This document shows, in pieces, positions 36,098 through 46,696 of a stretch of DNA of 64,000 nt (position 1 is its first letter; each line of letters starts with the position of its first letter). The stretch is from Polytrichum commune. Lineage: Eukaryota; Streptophyta; Polytrichopsida; Polytrichales; Polytrichaceae. Made by a program: the position numbers and the translations under genes. The DNA lies in NCBI GenBank assembly GCA_950295325.1, contig OX485808.1:19860527-19924526 (forward strand), given 5' to 3'. The notes below the pieces were generated by a model. That model did no database searches. It was not told the origin of the DNA and worked only from the letters and a program-made list of their open reading frames with translations.

Positions 36098-36433
36098 GAG
36101 CCACTTCACCATGAGCCAAGGGCTGTGATCATGTAATTGTCAGGGCATTGATTCTCATCCAAAGGCCGTACCACTGACATGGTCCACCGGAATTTGCGTT
36201 GGGACTATCTCTTGAAGGTGGGCCTAACACAATTTTTCGTTGATCATGAAACATATTTATTGTCTATCAGGTAGGAATCCATGTAAACTTTTCATTCATG
36301 ATAACTTCTTTGGGCCCTTAGGCCCTTCGCTTACTAGTGTGAAGTGAACTTGGATGATCTCGGCCTTTTTGACCAATGAGTGATCTTAGAATGCAATGGT
36401 CATGGGCTTTCAACCTCGTGTGTGAAGTGTCCC
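36098..36433. mobile_element. Tourist-like MITE, family T copy 1, 336 bp
   Basis: Left end GAGCCACTTCACCATGAGCC, right end (complement) GGGACACTTCACACACGAGG. TTA stands directly on both sides (36095-36097 and 36434-36436). The ends match those of 52650-53106. The TTA duplication indicates PIF/Harbinger. Confidence 0.75.
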
Positions 36434-36769
36434 TTAAAGAACCCAACTTCCTTAAATTACATGTTGTTGTTAATCAAGAAAGGAAATGCTTAGAAAATGC
36501 TATGATGTTTTAGTTGTACTTTGGATCAAAAAAATGCCTATAGCATCATGGACCACTAGGATGCAGGGAACTACAATTGAAAGAAATTTGAGGAATTCAC
36601 CGAGATATTGATCCATGAAGTTTGCCAAACTATAAAGAACTCAAGTCACCAACTACACCTTTCACACCTAGTACTATGGTTTACCATTTAGAATTACAAT
36701 TGCAATATGGGTTAGTTTGCATGCCATTGGATGTCACCAAGTGTGGTCGCTAAAGTAGATGGGTGTTAA

Positions 36770-37210
36770 GTGGTTAGTTTTTCCAACTACCCCACTTCTA
36801 CTAGGACATGAGACACACAATTAGCACGAGATGGTTAGCATATCCAAATCAAGGGCATAGTCACTTTCCTCTTAAACATTTGGAGCTCGTATGAATCTCT
36901 TATTCAATATCAAAGTAAGAGTCTTGTGCTCATTAAATGGTCATATATGTTTCCTAATTATGTCAACTATTGAGTATAGAACAATTATCATATTTTGAAC
37001 GCATAGTCCAATCTTTTTAAAACACATGTCGTGTGTGTGTGTGTGTGTGTGTCCTTGGAGGCATCCCTATTCACATACCACTCGAATACAAGTGTTCCAA
37101 TCTAGATAAGTAATCAAGTCAGACACATCTACCTCATATTGATATGTGCAATCAGGTTGCCTTCACAAAAAGGTTGCCTCTTTCTCCATACAAATTACCT
37201 TGGTCAAAAC
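36770..37210 (+). repeat. Dispersed repeat family C, long copy
   Basis: Contains in order 'ccacttctactagg', 'ggagctcgtatgaatc', 'gtcaactattgagtatag', 'catagtccaatc', a (TG)n run at 37029-37052, 'accactcgaatacaagtgtt' and 'aggttgccttcac'. The last block also occurs at 54790. The (TG)n replaces family sequence, so it grew inside the element. Confidence 0.65.
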
Positions 37211-37429
37211 AAGGTCACCAAAAATTGTAGATTTGTTTATACAATCTTATAGACACCATAGTAAGAAACATTTACAGCAATTAGTTTAAACTCTGGTAGT
37301 TAATGTGCAAAACAATACATGAATTGGGAAACCTTGAGTCAACATCACATGTTCCTCGTAGCATCCAATGCCAAGTTGGTCCCAGAGGCGGTTTGTGAGT
37401 TTGCCCATGATTAAGTTAGACATGCCTTA

Positions 37430-37790
37430 TTTGCTTAATTTTCTTAATGGGACATCTTTATTTGAGTGGTATGTGGTTAAGTGTGGCTTCAAGAACAAAT
37501 ACCAACAAGAATTGTTCTTTAAACAAAACTAAACTACTTGCACAAAATATGACATAAATTTACTTAGCCATATGGGCCCTCATAATATAAGAGTGGGATG
37601 TTGGGAACTCAGTCTGAATTTGAGTCTTCTTGCACAACTTTTTTAGTATTGGAATACTATATTATAAGGTCCCACAAAACGAGAGTTGAGTGCTCATAAA
37701 AGTGACTACGGCCTTGATTTGGAATTGCTAATCATCTCGTATTTGTAACGTGTTTCATATCACAGGAGAAATGGGATAATCTAAAAAGAG
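37430..37790 (-). repeat. Dispersed repeat family C, inverted copy
   Basis: 'tttgagtggtatgtggttaa' and 'ttgctaatcatctcgt' recur in the same order at 45825-46080 and are the complement of the family's 'accactcaaata' block. Diverged, no frame. Confidence 0.5.
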
Positions 37791-38130
37791 TAAACATTGA
37801 AGAAATGTCTAGCTTTTAGAAAGTTGGATGTCAGAAGTTATGGTTGCAATGGAGGTTCCATGACTCACACTCCTAGTTCTACACACTAGGCCCACACTAG
37901 GCCCACATTAGGTTAATTAGTGTGACTAACACTACTTTCTTGACATTTTATAGATATCCAAAATAATTACTTTGACTGTAATTCAAATTGTAATATTAGG
38001 CCAATGTTATTCTAGGATATAGTTTAGCGTCATAAATGAGTATGAAGAGACACTCACAAAGGATACGGTAGTCATACATACTCACATTCTCCTCACAAAG
38101 CTTCACAAGTCAATGAAGTGGGATTGAATA

Positions 38131-39056
38131 TACTCCTTTCGTAAGATGACTTCATAGATGTGCAAACTCAATTTCATGAAGGTCCCATGCTAGTTCATGT
38201 ACTTTCAAAATTAGTTCATGATTCTTCTAAACCGACTTGACTTCTGGCACATCAAGTTGTGTGCATGTGGCCTTTGGTTTTGGTTCACTTATCAAATGCT
38301 TCCGCATGGTTCTACGCCACTAACCATGTATTTTATTCTTATGAGTTGAGAAGTTTCATGATAGTGGACCTTCACCTTTAGCAACTTCATGAATCTTCCT
38401 TATCAAATTCATAAATCTTTTACCACATTGTGGTTTTTGTATTTTTCAACTTCTCGCCTTCTCGTTGTTCATTGGTTCCTCTTTGTTTTGTGTTTACGTG
38501 GAAACCTCTAGCCTGATGTCGATTTTTCTTTGGTCTTCCATTACAACACCTCAAAGCCAGGAGCCGGTACTTCTATGGTCTGTGATTATCATACATCGAA
38601 GCAAGCAACATAAACCTAACGTAGCTAGAGTGCGCGATCTTGCGGATTTGAAAGTCTAGTGTGATTGTGGAACTGATCGTGGGAAGAGTGTTGGCCACAT
38701 TAGGTCACATTAATGATAATGTACAAAGCAATCACTACAGTCATGGTCCAAGGCTAGATAAGGGAGGTCAATCGAAATTTTGATACAACCAGTCGTGGGG
38801 AGAGATTAGGAGAATCTTATACATGATGGACCGGTCTTTGTGAAACAAAGTTAAACAATTTATGAATTGAAGTTGTGAAGTTGTGAGTACAGGCACCAAA
38901 GCATGAAATTGCTCGCAACATGTGGTGACATTGGTTGAAAACTTAAGCTAAATTGGTTGTCTACATAGTGAACTCGGTTTCTAATTACAATAAAAATCGT
39001 TAGAACATATCGCTAAATTGGTCTGTAAAATCATGAAATTGGGTCGCACTTCAACA
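38131..39056 (+). mobile_element. Deleted derivative of the DD34E transposon, about 926 bp
   Basis: Starts TACTCCTTTCGTAAGATGAC and ends in a diverged inverted end ('catgaaattgggtcgcactt'). Orientation is opposite to the 17.4-kb copy. It keeps the transposase C-terminus: about 38770-38840 reads VNRNFD then SRGERLGESYT, close to the end of the 17.6-kb pseudogene. The catalytic core is absent. The middle (38525-38760) matches no other copy here and may preserve 5' sequence lost elsewhere. Confidence 0.8.
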
Positions 39057-39157
39057 AAACATTGATTTAATCAATTACTTACGAACCCAAATTGTTCTAG
39101 TCCAAGTCATTTGAGAGACTAAACAATCACAAAGCTTCTAGGAGTCAAGTTTTCACG

Positions 39158-39676
39158 TTGGATGAAAGGTGCTCTCTCTCTCTCTCTCTCTCTCTCCTCT
39201 TATATCATAAAGCAACGGGAGGGTCCCATGAATTGAAGTCTCTCTTTTGGGAATGTGAGAGGACTTTTGTTGTTGCGAGGGCTTCGTCGATTCGTGGCCT
39301 TATTAATAAAGAAGCTCCAAGATGCAAAGGAGGAAGAAACTTGGAAGAGGATGGAGGCCCAAGCAAGGTGGAAGATGCGGTAGGTGGCGCTTTTGCTTTT
39401 GGTGGGGGCCAACCAGTCAGGCGCCCACCTGAACAGGTCAAACTTACACTCCACTCCCACCAATTCTACTCCTTTCTCCTTCACCCCCAACAGCTTTGGT
39501 TTCAAAGTTACTTCATGCTCCTGCTCCATGCTCTCGCTCTCTCTCACTCTCTCTCTCTCTCTGGCATTCCTACACAACATTATCGTCAACTGAAAAAACA
39601 AAGAATGAATAACAAACAAAATAAAAATCAAACTAACTTGGTGGTGCAACTATTAGGATCACTTTTTGGAGTTTAG
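39158..39676 (+). CDS. Hypothetical 172-residue frame
   Basis: The longest uninterrupted frame in the window. It begins inside a (CT)n run (39172-39197), giving a Ser-Leu repeat, and ends beyond a second (CT)n run near 39533-39560. The part between encodes a charged, glycine-rich stretch (39240-39420) with no domain I know. A minus-strand frame of 149 residues overlaps it completely. Likely chance or untranslated DNA. Confidence 0.15.
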   Translation: MDERCSLSLSLSLLLYHKATGGSHELKSLFWECERTFVVARASSIRGLINKEAPRCKGGRNLEEDGGPSKVEDAVGGAFAFGGGQPVRRPPEQVKLTLHSHQFYSFLLHPQQLWFQSYFMLLLHALALSHSLSLSGIPTQHYRQLKKQRMNNKQNKNQTNLVVQLLGSLFGV

Positions 39677-39679
39677 CAT

Positions 39680-41279
39680 GCGTTGAGGGTTGACTACCAA
39701 GTTACAAATTACATGTGCACATGGACACCTTTCAAATGAGGTCTCACCATGAAAGTTGAGATAGTTCTTTTTGAAGTCATAGTGGATATATTTTGAGGTG
39801 GAAGTCATGGATAACATAGTATGATTTTTCTTCTTCTTCTTCTAATATGTATCTCTATGTTAGATCTATGATATTATGTCACAAACACGAGGGCGAGGGC
39901 GAGGACTGACAATACTTAGGTTGACCGCAGATGCCCGAGTCCTGACATGCAAAGGGAGTGGAATATACTAGAAATGTGGATTGTTTATAACTGCTAGATA
40001 TCTTGTTGCTTTGTAGATATTTGCTCCATTGACATAGATTTTGAGGGTTACACATGTAGCCTTCACGCATTTTAGTGTTGTCATGTCTCGCATAGTTGGA
40101 GGTACTTCTGACTTTACTTGTTACTATATTTGGATTTCCCATAGTTTTTCATTAGATAAAAGGGAGTGGCTACCCATCATGGTTTGTATTTGAATACTAA
40201 AGTAGAAGCACTCAATACAATCAGTCATTTCAATTTTGACACGTATCCCCCCCCCCCACTTCTCCCCAAAGTGAGCAACCATAGACTTCAAGATGTAAAT
40301 TATTGATAATATTGTTCTAAGAACTACAAACACAACTCAAGGTTGAAGGTGACAAAATGCCAATGATCAACACTCCCCAATTGTTGGGGTGGGAATGGGG
40401 GGTCAAATGAGGTTTGCGACTATGAACATTTCTATAAAAGCTACACTAGACATTGTATACAATGTCATTTACTATTCAGAATTACACAATACTATAAAAA
40501 TTTATTGTATGACACATTTTTTTGCCAAAAAAAAGTCGAATCGGTTGTTTGGACATCATAGAACATCAACATATGTACTTAGAAAAAAGCTACATAAATA
40601 GCAAGAAGATGTAGTATTTTGTAAATACAGCTAGTAAGTGATACTAAATACAATTCTTAGTGTAGATGTGGTAAGATTCATGTGATATATAATGTCGTTG
40701 TGGTCATCATGACGTAATTGCTGATCCGAATAAAGAATGTTTTTTAATCTTTTTTTTAAATTTAATTTTGCTTTGTTGGTGTGGGTGTGGGTGTGGGTGT
40801 TAGTTGTGTCTGTTGCTGTTCAAAGCAAGCTGCTGCTGTGGTGTGGACCAGCACACGGCATGACACATGCACTTCGAATGTGGCAGTGGCTACCGAGCGA
40901 CTACCAAATCAAATGTGTTAGAAGAAGTCATGCCATTAAATCGAAGTCAGAGGAGCATCCATTCCCAATCCCATTCATGGCATTATATCGGTCCTAATAC
41001 AGTTTCAACTCACTCAAGCACATGGCACCTCATAATTCTCAAATCTCCAAAACCCACCTCCTCAATCTACGTGTGATAAATTGCCACATGACCACCACCA
41101 CCACATCATGTGGGCCAAGTCCCCCCCCCCCCCCCCCCAACACACACACACAAAAGAGAAGAAAAAAACAACTTAAACTAAAAAAGTTGCCAAGGAACCC
41201 CTCATGAGATGCTGCCCGATTATTATTAAGTCTTGTTACGTGTCTTCCCAGTGCTACCGAAATGAAACCTGGGCAGAGC
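39680..41279. other. No gene recognised
   Basis: AT-rich to mixed. Holds C11 at 40247-40257, (GTGTGG)n near 40776-40800 and C18 at 41121-41138. Confidence 0.5.
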
Positions 41280-41970
41280 AGACAAACGCCTGCCCGGGGC
41301 CGACTTGCCAAATTGGGGCGGGTCGGGCGGGCGGGCGGAAAGAAATCATATGAAACCAACACCCCTACTCATCACCGGGTGGGCTGAGGGCCAATTGGAA
41401 AACAGTTGCTCGCGAAATTAATTGCCCACAACCTGAGGAGCCAAATGATTAAAGGGACTCACAATATTATCAATATTATCGAAATTTGGCAGGTTGGGCC
41501 CGGACCCGCCCGCCCGACCGTCCGGTGGGGCCCAACGGAAAAGGAGGGGGGGGGGGTATAAGTAGAATAGAAATGGGTGTAAGTTATAGTATCCGATCAT
41601 CTGACTTCATTCCCTTGCCTTGCCTTGCCTTCCCCTCCCCAAGCGAGATCCTCATCATACAAAAAGTGCTTTGGTCTCCAGGCCTCCTTCCCCTTTTATA
41701 TGTGTCATGGAACTAGGCGTTGGGGTTGGGGGGCGGGCAATACGGTCGGACGTGCGGGCGGGTGGATACTAACATTCATTCCGCTGCCCGAATAACATAC
41801 CCTACCCCACCCGCTTCTCTTGCAAGGCTATAAGCTCCTCGGACCCTACCCTTGGTGGAAAAGTGTCCAATACGTCCAAACGTAATTCAATATCTCACGA
41901 ATACCTGCCACCTGGAGATACTTAAAGAGCGAGGAAAGCTGCCCGCCCGCCCCGCCCCGCCCGGCGGATG
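41280..41970. other. GC-rich island with G-quadruplex motifs on both strands
   Basis: GGGGCGGGTCGGGCGGGCGG (from 41317) has five G-runs on the plus strand. CCCGCCCGCCCCGCCCCGCC (from 41942) gives the same on the minus strand. Further GGGC blocks lie near 41500-41515 (complement) and 41733-41762, and G11 at 41546-41556. The order CACCCCTA (41359-41366) next to CCCGC-type sequence on the minus strand resembles the ends of GC-rich plant hAT elements. No gene was recognised. Confidence 0.5.
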
Positions 41971-42744
41971 TCGGGAAGGGGTTTTGCCGAGCACGTTGTT
42001 AAAGAGTGCAACTCTTTCCACCTCGCAAAAAAGAAGAAAAAGAAAAAGGAATGAGATTAACTTCACTCAATTTTAAGGATTTTCTCGACTGTGGATGTGA
42101 ATTGTATTGAAGCAACCATTCAATGGCACCACCCCAGTGGGATAATCATGGTTGCTCACTGCACCTCGAATCATAGACTTGTCATTGAAATTGGTTGGTG
42201 GTCGATTACCCCGATTTACAGGGCTTATAATAACTGAACGTAGTTAAAGGTGGGTTCATAGCATGTCCAAGAAAGTTGGGTCCAAACTCCTTGACATTGT
42301 AGATTTTTATTTTCAGACCCAAGATTGGACTCACGCTTGAAAGACTGACCTCTCAAACCAAGAGGAGTGTTTTCTTGAACCGTGCATTTTCACATACCTT
42401 CAGTCCAAAATTTAGTGCAAATCCCTTGCATCCCAGACCTTGCTCTCGACCAATAAGATTGCTTGATTTTAGAGTTTATATGACCTTGGACCTAATGGTC
42501 CCCCCCTCTACGTTAGCCTCCAAGTGCCGGCAAATCCAAAGTAGTACCGTGTCTCCACTCCGACTTGTACTCACGGCCCGACCGACCGATGGGTCAAAGT
42601 GAGGCCTCGGAATGAACCCCGTGAGTGAGGGAGGGATGGGGTGAGTTGCCATAGTTTTCTCCCATTTTGTGTTGACCACGAGAGACCACTTTGTGTGGGC
42701 AAGAGGGACTCGGGTCGTCGGCGTTGTCAACTCTTTCGTTGGCG

Positions 42745-42900
42745 GCCTAGGGAGTTGCGTAAACTTTTGACAATTCACAATCCTAGCTAGTTGGCCTTTG
42801 AGTGAAGCAAAACCGAGCATGTAGTAGTAGTAGGAGGAGGAGGAGAGTGACATGTGCTCATGTTTTCCTCCTTCACATTGACTTCATGTTGGCGGTAATG
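42745..42900. repeat. Short dispersed repeat, copy 1
   Basis: 'ggcctagggagttgc', 'gagtgaagcaa' and 'cttcatgttggcggtaatgt' recur in order at about 43850-43995, and a weaker third copy lies near 43550-43640. A (TAG)n/(GGA)n stretch interrupts this copy. Confidence 0.55.
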
Positions 42901-42986
42901 TGGCTACACCAATAAAGTGTTGGATCCAACGCTCGTACAAGGCGTGGTCACAAACAACAAGGTTTTTTTTTACCTCACGTACTTGA

Positions 42987-43163
42987 CGCAACCAATCTTT
43001 GCGGGTCTAGATTGATCATATCGATGTAATAAATTAGTTGTTTAGAACCGTGTTGTTTAGGATTTTTTTTTTTACAATCCTATAACATGGTTCCGAACAA
43101 CACGGTTATACACAATTACTTTATTCATGTGCCCGATCTAAATCCCTCGTAGCATTGGTTGTG
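42987..43163. repeat. Imperfect inverted repeat, about 177 bp
   Basis: 'cgcaaccaat' through 'accgtgttgtttaggatt' is mirrored by 'aatcctataacatgg' through 'attggttgtg'. Arms are about 80 bp with many mismatches around a T-rich loop. A decayed foldback element is likely. Confidence 0.55.
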
Positions 43164-43849
43164 AGGATTTTACAATGATGCTATTTGGAATCATGTTGTT
43201 TGGGACTTTATATTGAAAGTAGTGTAAGGTGAACATATCCCAAATCAACACTATGTATTATTTTTATACACATGAAACCTCTAAATCTATGGTCTTGGTC
43301 CATAATATTTGGTTTCGGTACAAAGAGGACGGCTCACATTCACGCTGGTGCACAAACATTGACATTTGTTCTTCTTTTCTTTACTTCTTTGTTTTGGATA
43401 TGCACAAATATTGGACCTATGACCATTCTATAGTGACAATGTATTCAAGAGTGACGTGTGCCCATCGTGTGTCTATTTATGTGGAAATTTATTCTAAGCC
43501 ACATGCACAGTTTTTGCCATTTAAACAAGAATCGATTAACATCATCTTGTTACAATAGCATGAACAACCCTCATTTGTCAAATCCCCTTAACCTATGGTG
43601 TTGTGGAAACTTTGACAATTTGCATTAAAGAGTTTCAAATAGGACGAGAATCACATGTAGATGTATGTGTCCATAACATTGTTTTTTTGTTGGTGGTGTT
43701 ATGGTCATATCGATGAGGTATGTAATCAATAATGAACATATTTGACTCTACAATCAACAACTTTGTCAAGATATAGTGTCTCAAACCAATCTCCATATTC
43801 TTTACCTTGTTACAATCACGCTAACCACCGATGTTGACAATTCTCCTTG

Positions 43850-43995
43850 GCCTAGGGAGTTGCCGTTCGACTTTGACAAATAGCACCCAAGTTTCGTTAG
43901 AGTGAAGCAATTCACACAGTCGGGGAATGACACGTAACCATATGCACTCACATTTTCCTCCGCCACATTATCTTCATGTTGGCGGTAATGTACCA
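43850..43995. repeat. Short dispersed repeat, copy 2
   Basis: Matches 42745-42900 in order and orientation. No frame. Confidence 0.55.
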
Positions 43996-45282
43996 ACAAG
44001 GAGTATGACCTATACGTAATGTTGGGTTGAAAGTGGACAACATAATGACCATAGAATGGGATGTTGCAGTTGTCATACATTTGCGGTCATTTTGACATAC
44101 CTTGTCAAGATTCCATTAAGCATTTGCTATAGTGTTGAGCATGATGTTGTTTTTATGACATTTGTTATTTTGGTTTTCCATGTAGCCTCGTCACCTCATC
44201 GTCATGCCCTCTCAACCATAAAAATGAGAGGATGTCCACATTGTTTTTTATTTGATAATGTGGTGATTCATATAGTAACCTTGTTGCATACCTCCTTTTG
44301 AGTAGTAAATGGTAAATGTTTGCCTAATCACTATATTTGTTAATCAGAGACTTTCGAAAGTCTCAAAATAAATGAAAATGGTTTAATATCTTGTTCAATT
44401 TCTTAATGTAGTGACATATATTTGTGCCAAATTGGTTAGTGCTACCCATGCCAATCACTTTGTTAAGTCACATTAAATATATATTTTTGTATTTTTCTTG
44501 TTCTTTATTTGAAAACCACGTCCTTAATTAGTCTCAAAATCATGAAAAAGTCTCCAATCACCGAATATAATGACCCTAGGCAAAATATAGATGCTCAACC
44601 CAAGTAACAAGATGGAGGAAGAAGTGCGAAGATAAAGGAGGAGAGCTGAGGAGAGTTGCCACGATGAGAGGCTAATTGAGGAAGACACGGTTCCCCTCAT
44701 GGGAACGACAACAAAGGCTCAAGAATTGGGAACGAGGCTTGGGAACTGCACCGAAGGCTCGAGAACCGAGAACAAGGCTTGGGAAATCGCAACGACATCT
44801 TGGGAACTTAGGGAACTTGGATGCTTTACTAATTCATTTAATGAACTATGGATGAGGTTAAGTAGATCAAGAACTAACTCTTTGGATGACAATCCATTGG
44901 AGGGACATAACTACCTTAACCATTTTTGGGATGAATACGGTGAATGGAAGTTCATGGGATAAAGGTCATATATATATGTATGCGTATAAAATAGGTTCAA
45001 CATGCTAGCGCCTGCATTAGGGGCCATGGGATGTTGATGATTATATATTTGTAGTTTCCAAGAGTTTTGGAATTCGAGTGAGTGCACTTAGGTATCACCT
45101 CACCGGCACCATTCTATCACATAATAAGGGGAAACATGGTATGTTGTCATCCAAAGAGAATGAGGAATTGGTTCAATATCTTCTATAAATGGCATTCCTT
45201 TGACAACCTCTCACATTGCTACAACGAAGGTTGAAAGTGGTCAAGATGACTCATCTTGAACCCTAATCTCTAAACCTCAATA
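43996..45282. other. No gene recognised; decayed tandem at 44699-44825
   Basis: At 44699-44825 the words 'gggaac', 'aaggct' and 'gcttggga' recur at about 30-bp intervals, a decayed tandem read through by an 87-residue frame. The rest is unassigned. Confidence 0.45.
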
Positions 45283-45440
45283 ACCCATCTTCAATCCAAT
45301 TTTTCCAGATTGTTTCATTGTAGATTTGCTAATGCAACACGACTTTGATTGTGTAAATCTAACCAGTATAAGTTGGAGAAAACGAAATACAAACCAAATA
45401 ACATCCACATACCTTAGATGAAGAAGACACTTCACCTTAA
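45283..45440 (-). repeat. Block F of dispersed family C
   Basis: Its complement contains 'aaggtatgtgg', 'gttatttggt', 'tctccaactt', 'ttagatttac' and 'gcattagcaaatctacaatg', in the order seen at 60985-61085. Confidence 0.6.
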
Positions 45441-45794
45441 GGAAGTTAATTGGACTCAACTCACCCACATAAGTCTCAAAATGGTGTGAAAGAGGATGCG
45501 AAAACCACAAGTTGTTGTGGAGGTCACGTACACATTTCCGCCAAAGGAGTTGATTGTTTCCTAGTTTTTGACACTTTTGATATTGCCAGAGTTGGGTGGT
45601 AGAAGGTGGAAAGGGAGCGAGCCATCATCAATTATAGCAATAGCATTTTGATGACATCAAATGAGTACATTTTGTAATAGAAAGAGAAAACCCCATAAAT
45701 GGTTCCAAGTGTAACGGTGAGAGAGTATAGAAAACTTGTACCAATCACAACATAAACGACTTTGTACGTTCAAAAACAATATCATGTAAGTCAT

Positions 45795-46105
45795 GTGGGC
45801 CTAATTTGGTTACTTATCTTAATCATACACCTATATTTGAGTGGTGTGTAGTTAGGTATGGCTTTAAGATTTGGCACCAAAAAGACATTGTCTGGAAGAG
45901 ATTGGAATGTGTTCCTAAAATTTGTTAGCTATCCCAAGTTTAGATGTTCAATGTAATTGAGGGACCTATATGAGAATTCTCCACTTTGATAATACAAAAG
46001 CTATTTAAATGAGATCCAAAAACTATGAGCAAAATAGTTATGGCCTTGGCTTGGCTTGGCTCTGCTAATCATCTCATCCTCATTGTGCGTTGGATTCCTA
46101 GGAGA
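45795..46105 (-). repeat. Dispersed repeat family C, inverted copy
   Basis: Matches 37430-37790 ('tatttgagtggtgtgtagtt', 'gctaatcatctcat'). A short (GGCTT)n expansion lies near 46042-46060. Confidence 0.5.
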
Positions 46106-46161
46106 AGTTATACAACGGGAAACGCAATTGTTTAATCCTTAAAGGACCACATTTTTTTGGA

Positions 46162-46688
46162 CCCGGGTAGGGCACTCACTCATACATGTATTTAATAACC
46201 CATGTGCGACGGAAGGGTATTTATCATGGGGCTATTTATCTAAGAAATTGGAATTCTTTACACCCTATCAGTACAGATAAATCTAAATTTTGTCATTTTA
46301 GATGACCCTATTTGTATTTATAAAGTCGCAAGTGAACTAGTTTCTAGTACCATATGTTCCTTATAATTTTTATATTTGTCCCCATGAATGATGAATCATA
46401 GGACTCTTGAAAGTTTATAGTGAAAATTCAATAAACCATGTCTAGACTGAAGACATCAAACAATGTTTTTTTTCTTTACCTACTATTCCCAACCCTATTT
46501 TAGATTGAAACAATTAGATAAATTGATGCATTATATGGTACCCTTATTTTTTTATACACACAACTTTGTAATTGAAGAGGTGCTTCATTATATCGAAGAA
46601 TTGTATAAATTTTCTCACAAATGAATTAAAAATACCCTACATTCTTTCTCACATGGTTTAATCAATTTTCGCAAGTGCCCTACCCGGG
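46162..46688. mobile_element. Non-autonomous element, 527 bp, 8-bp target duplication
   Basis: Both ends carry CCCGGGTAGGGCACT as inverted repeats. TTTTTGGA stands directly outside both (46154-46161 and 46689-46696). An 8-bp duplication suggests hAT, although the terminus does not start CA. No transposase frame. Confidence 0.85.
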
Positions 46689-46696
46689 TTTTTGGA

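Noticed and set aside
39158-39676. Longest open frame as a host gene
   Set aside because: Its ends are (CT)n microsatellites, a longer-than-expected frame exists on the other strand too, and no domain is visible.
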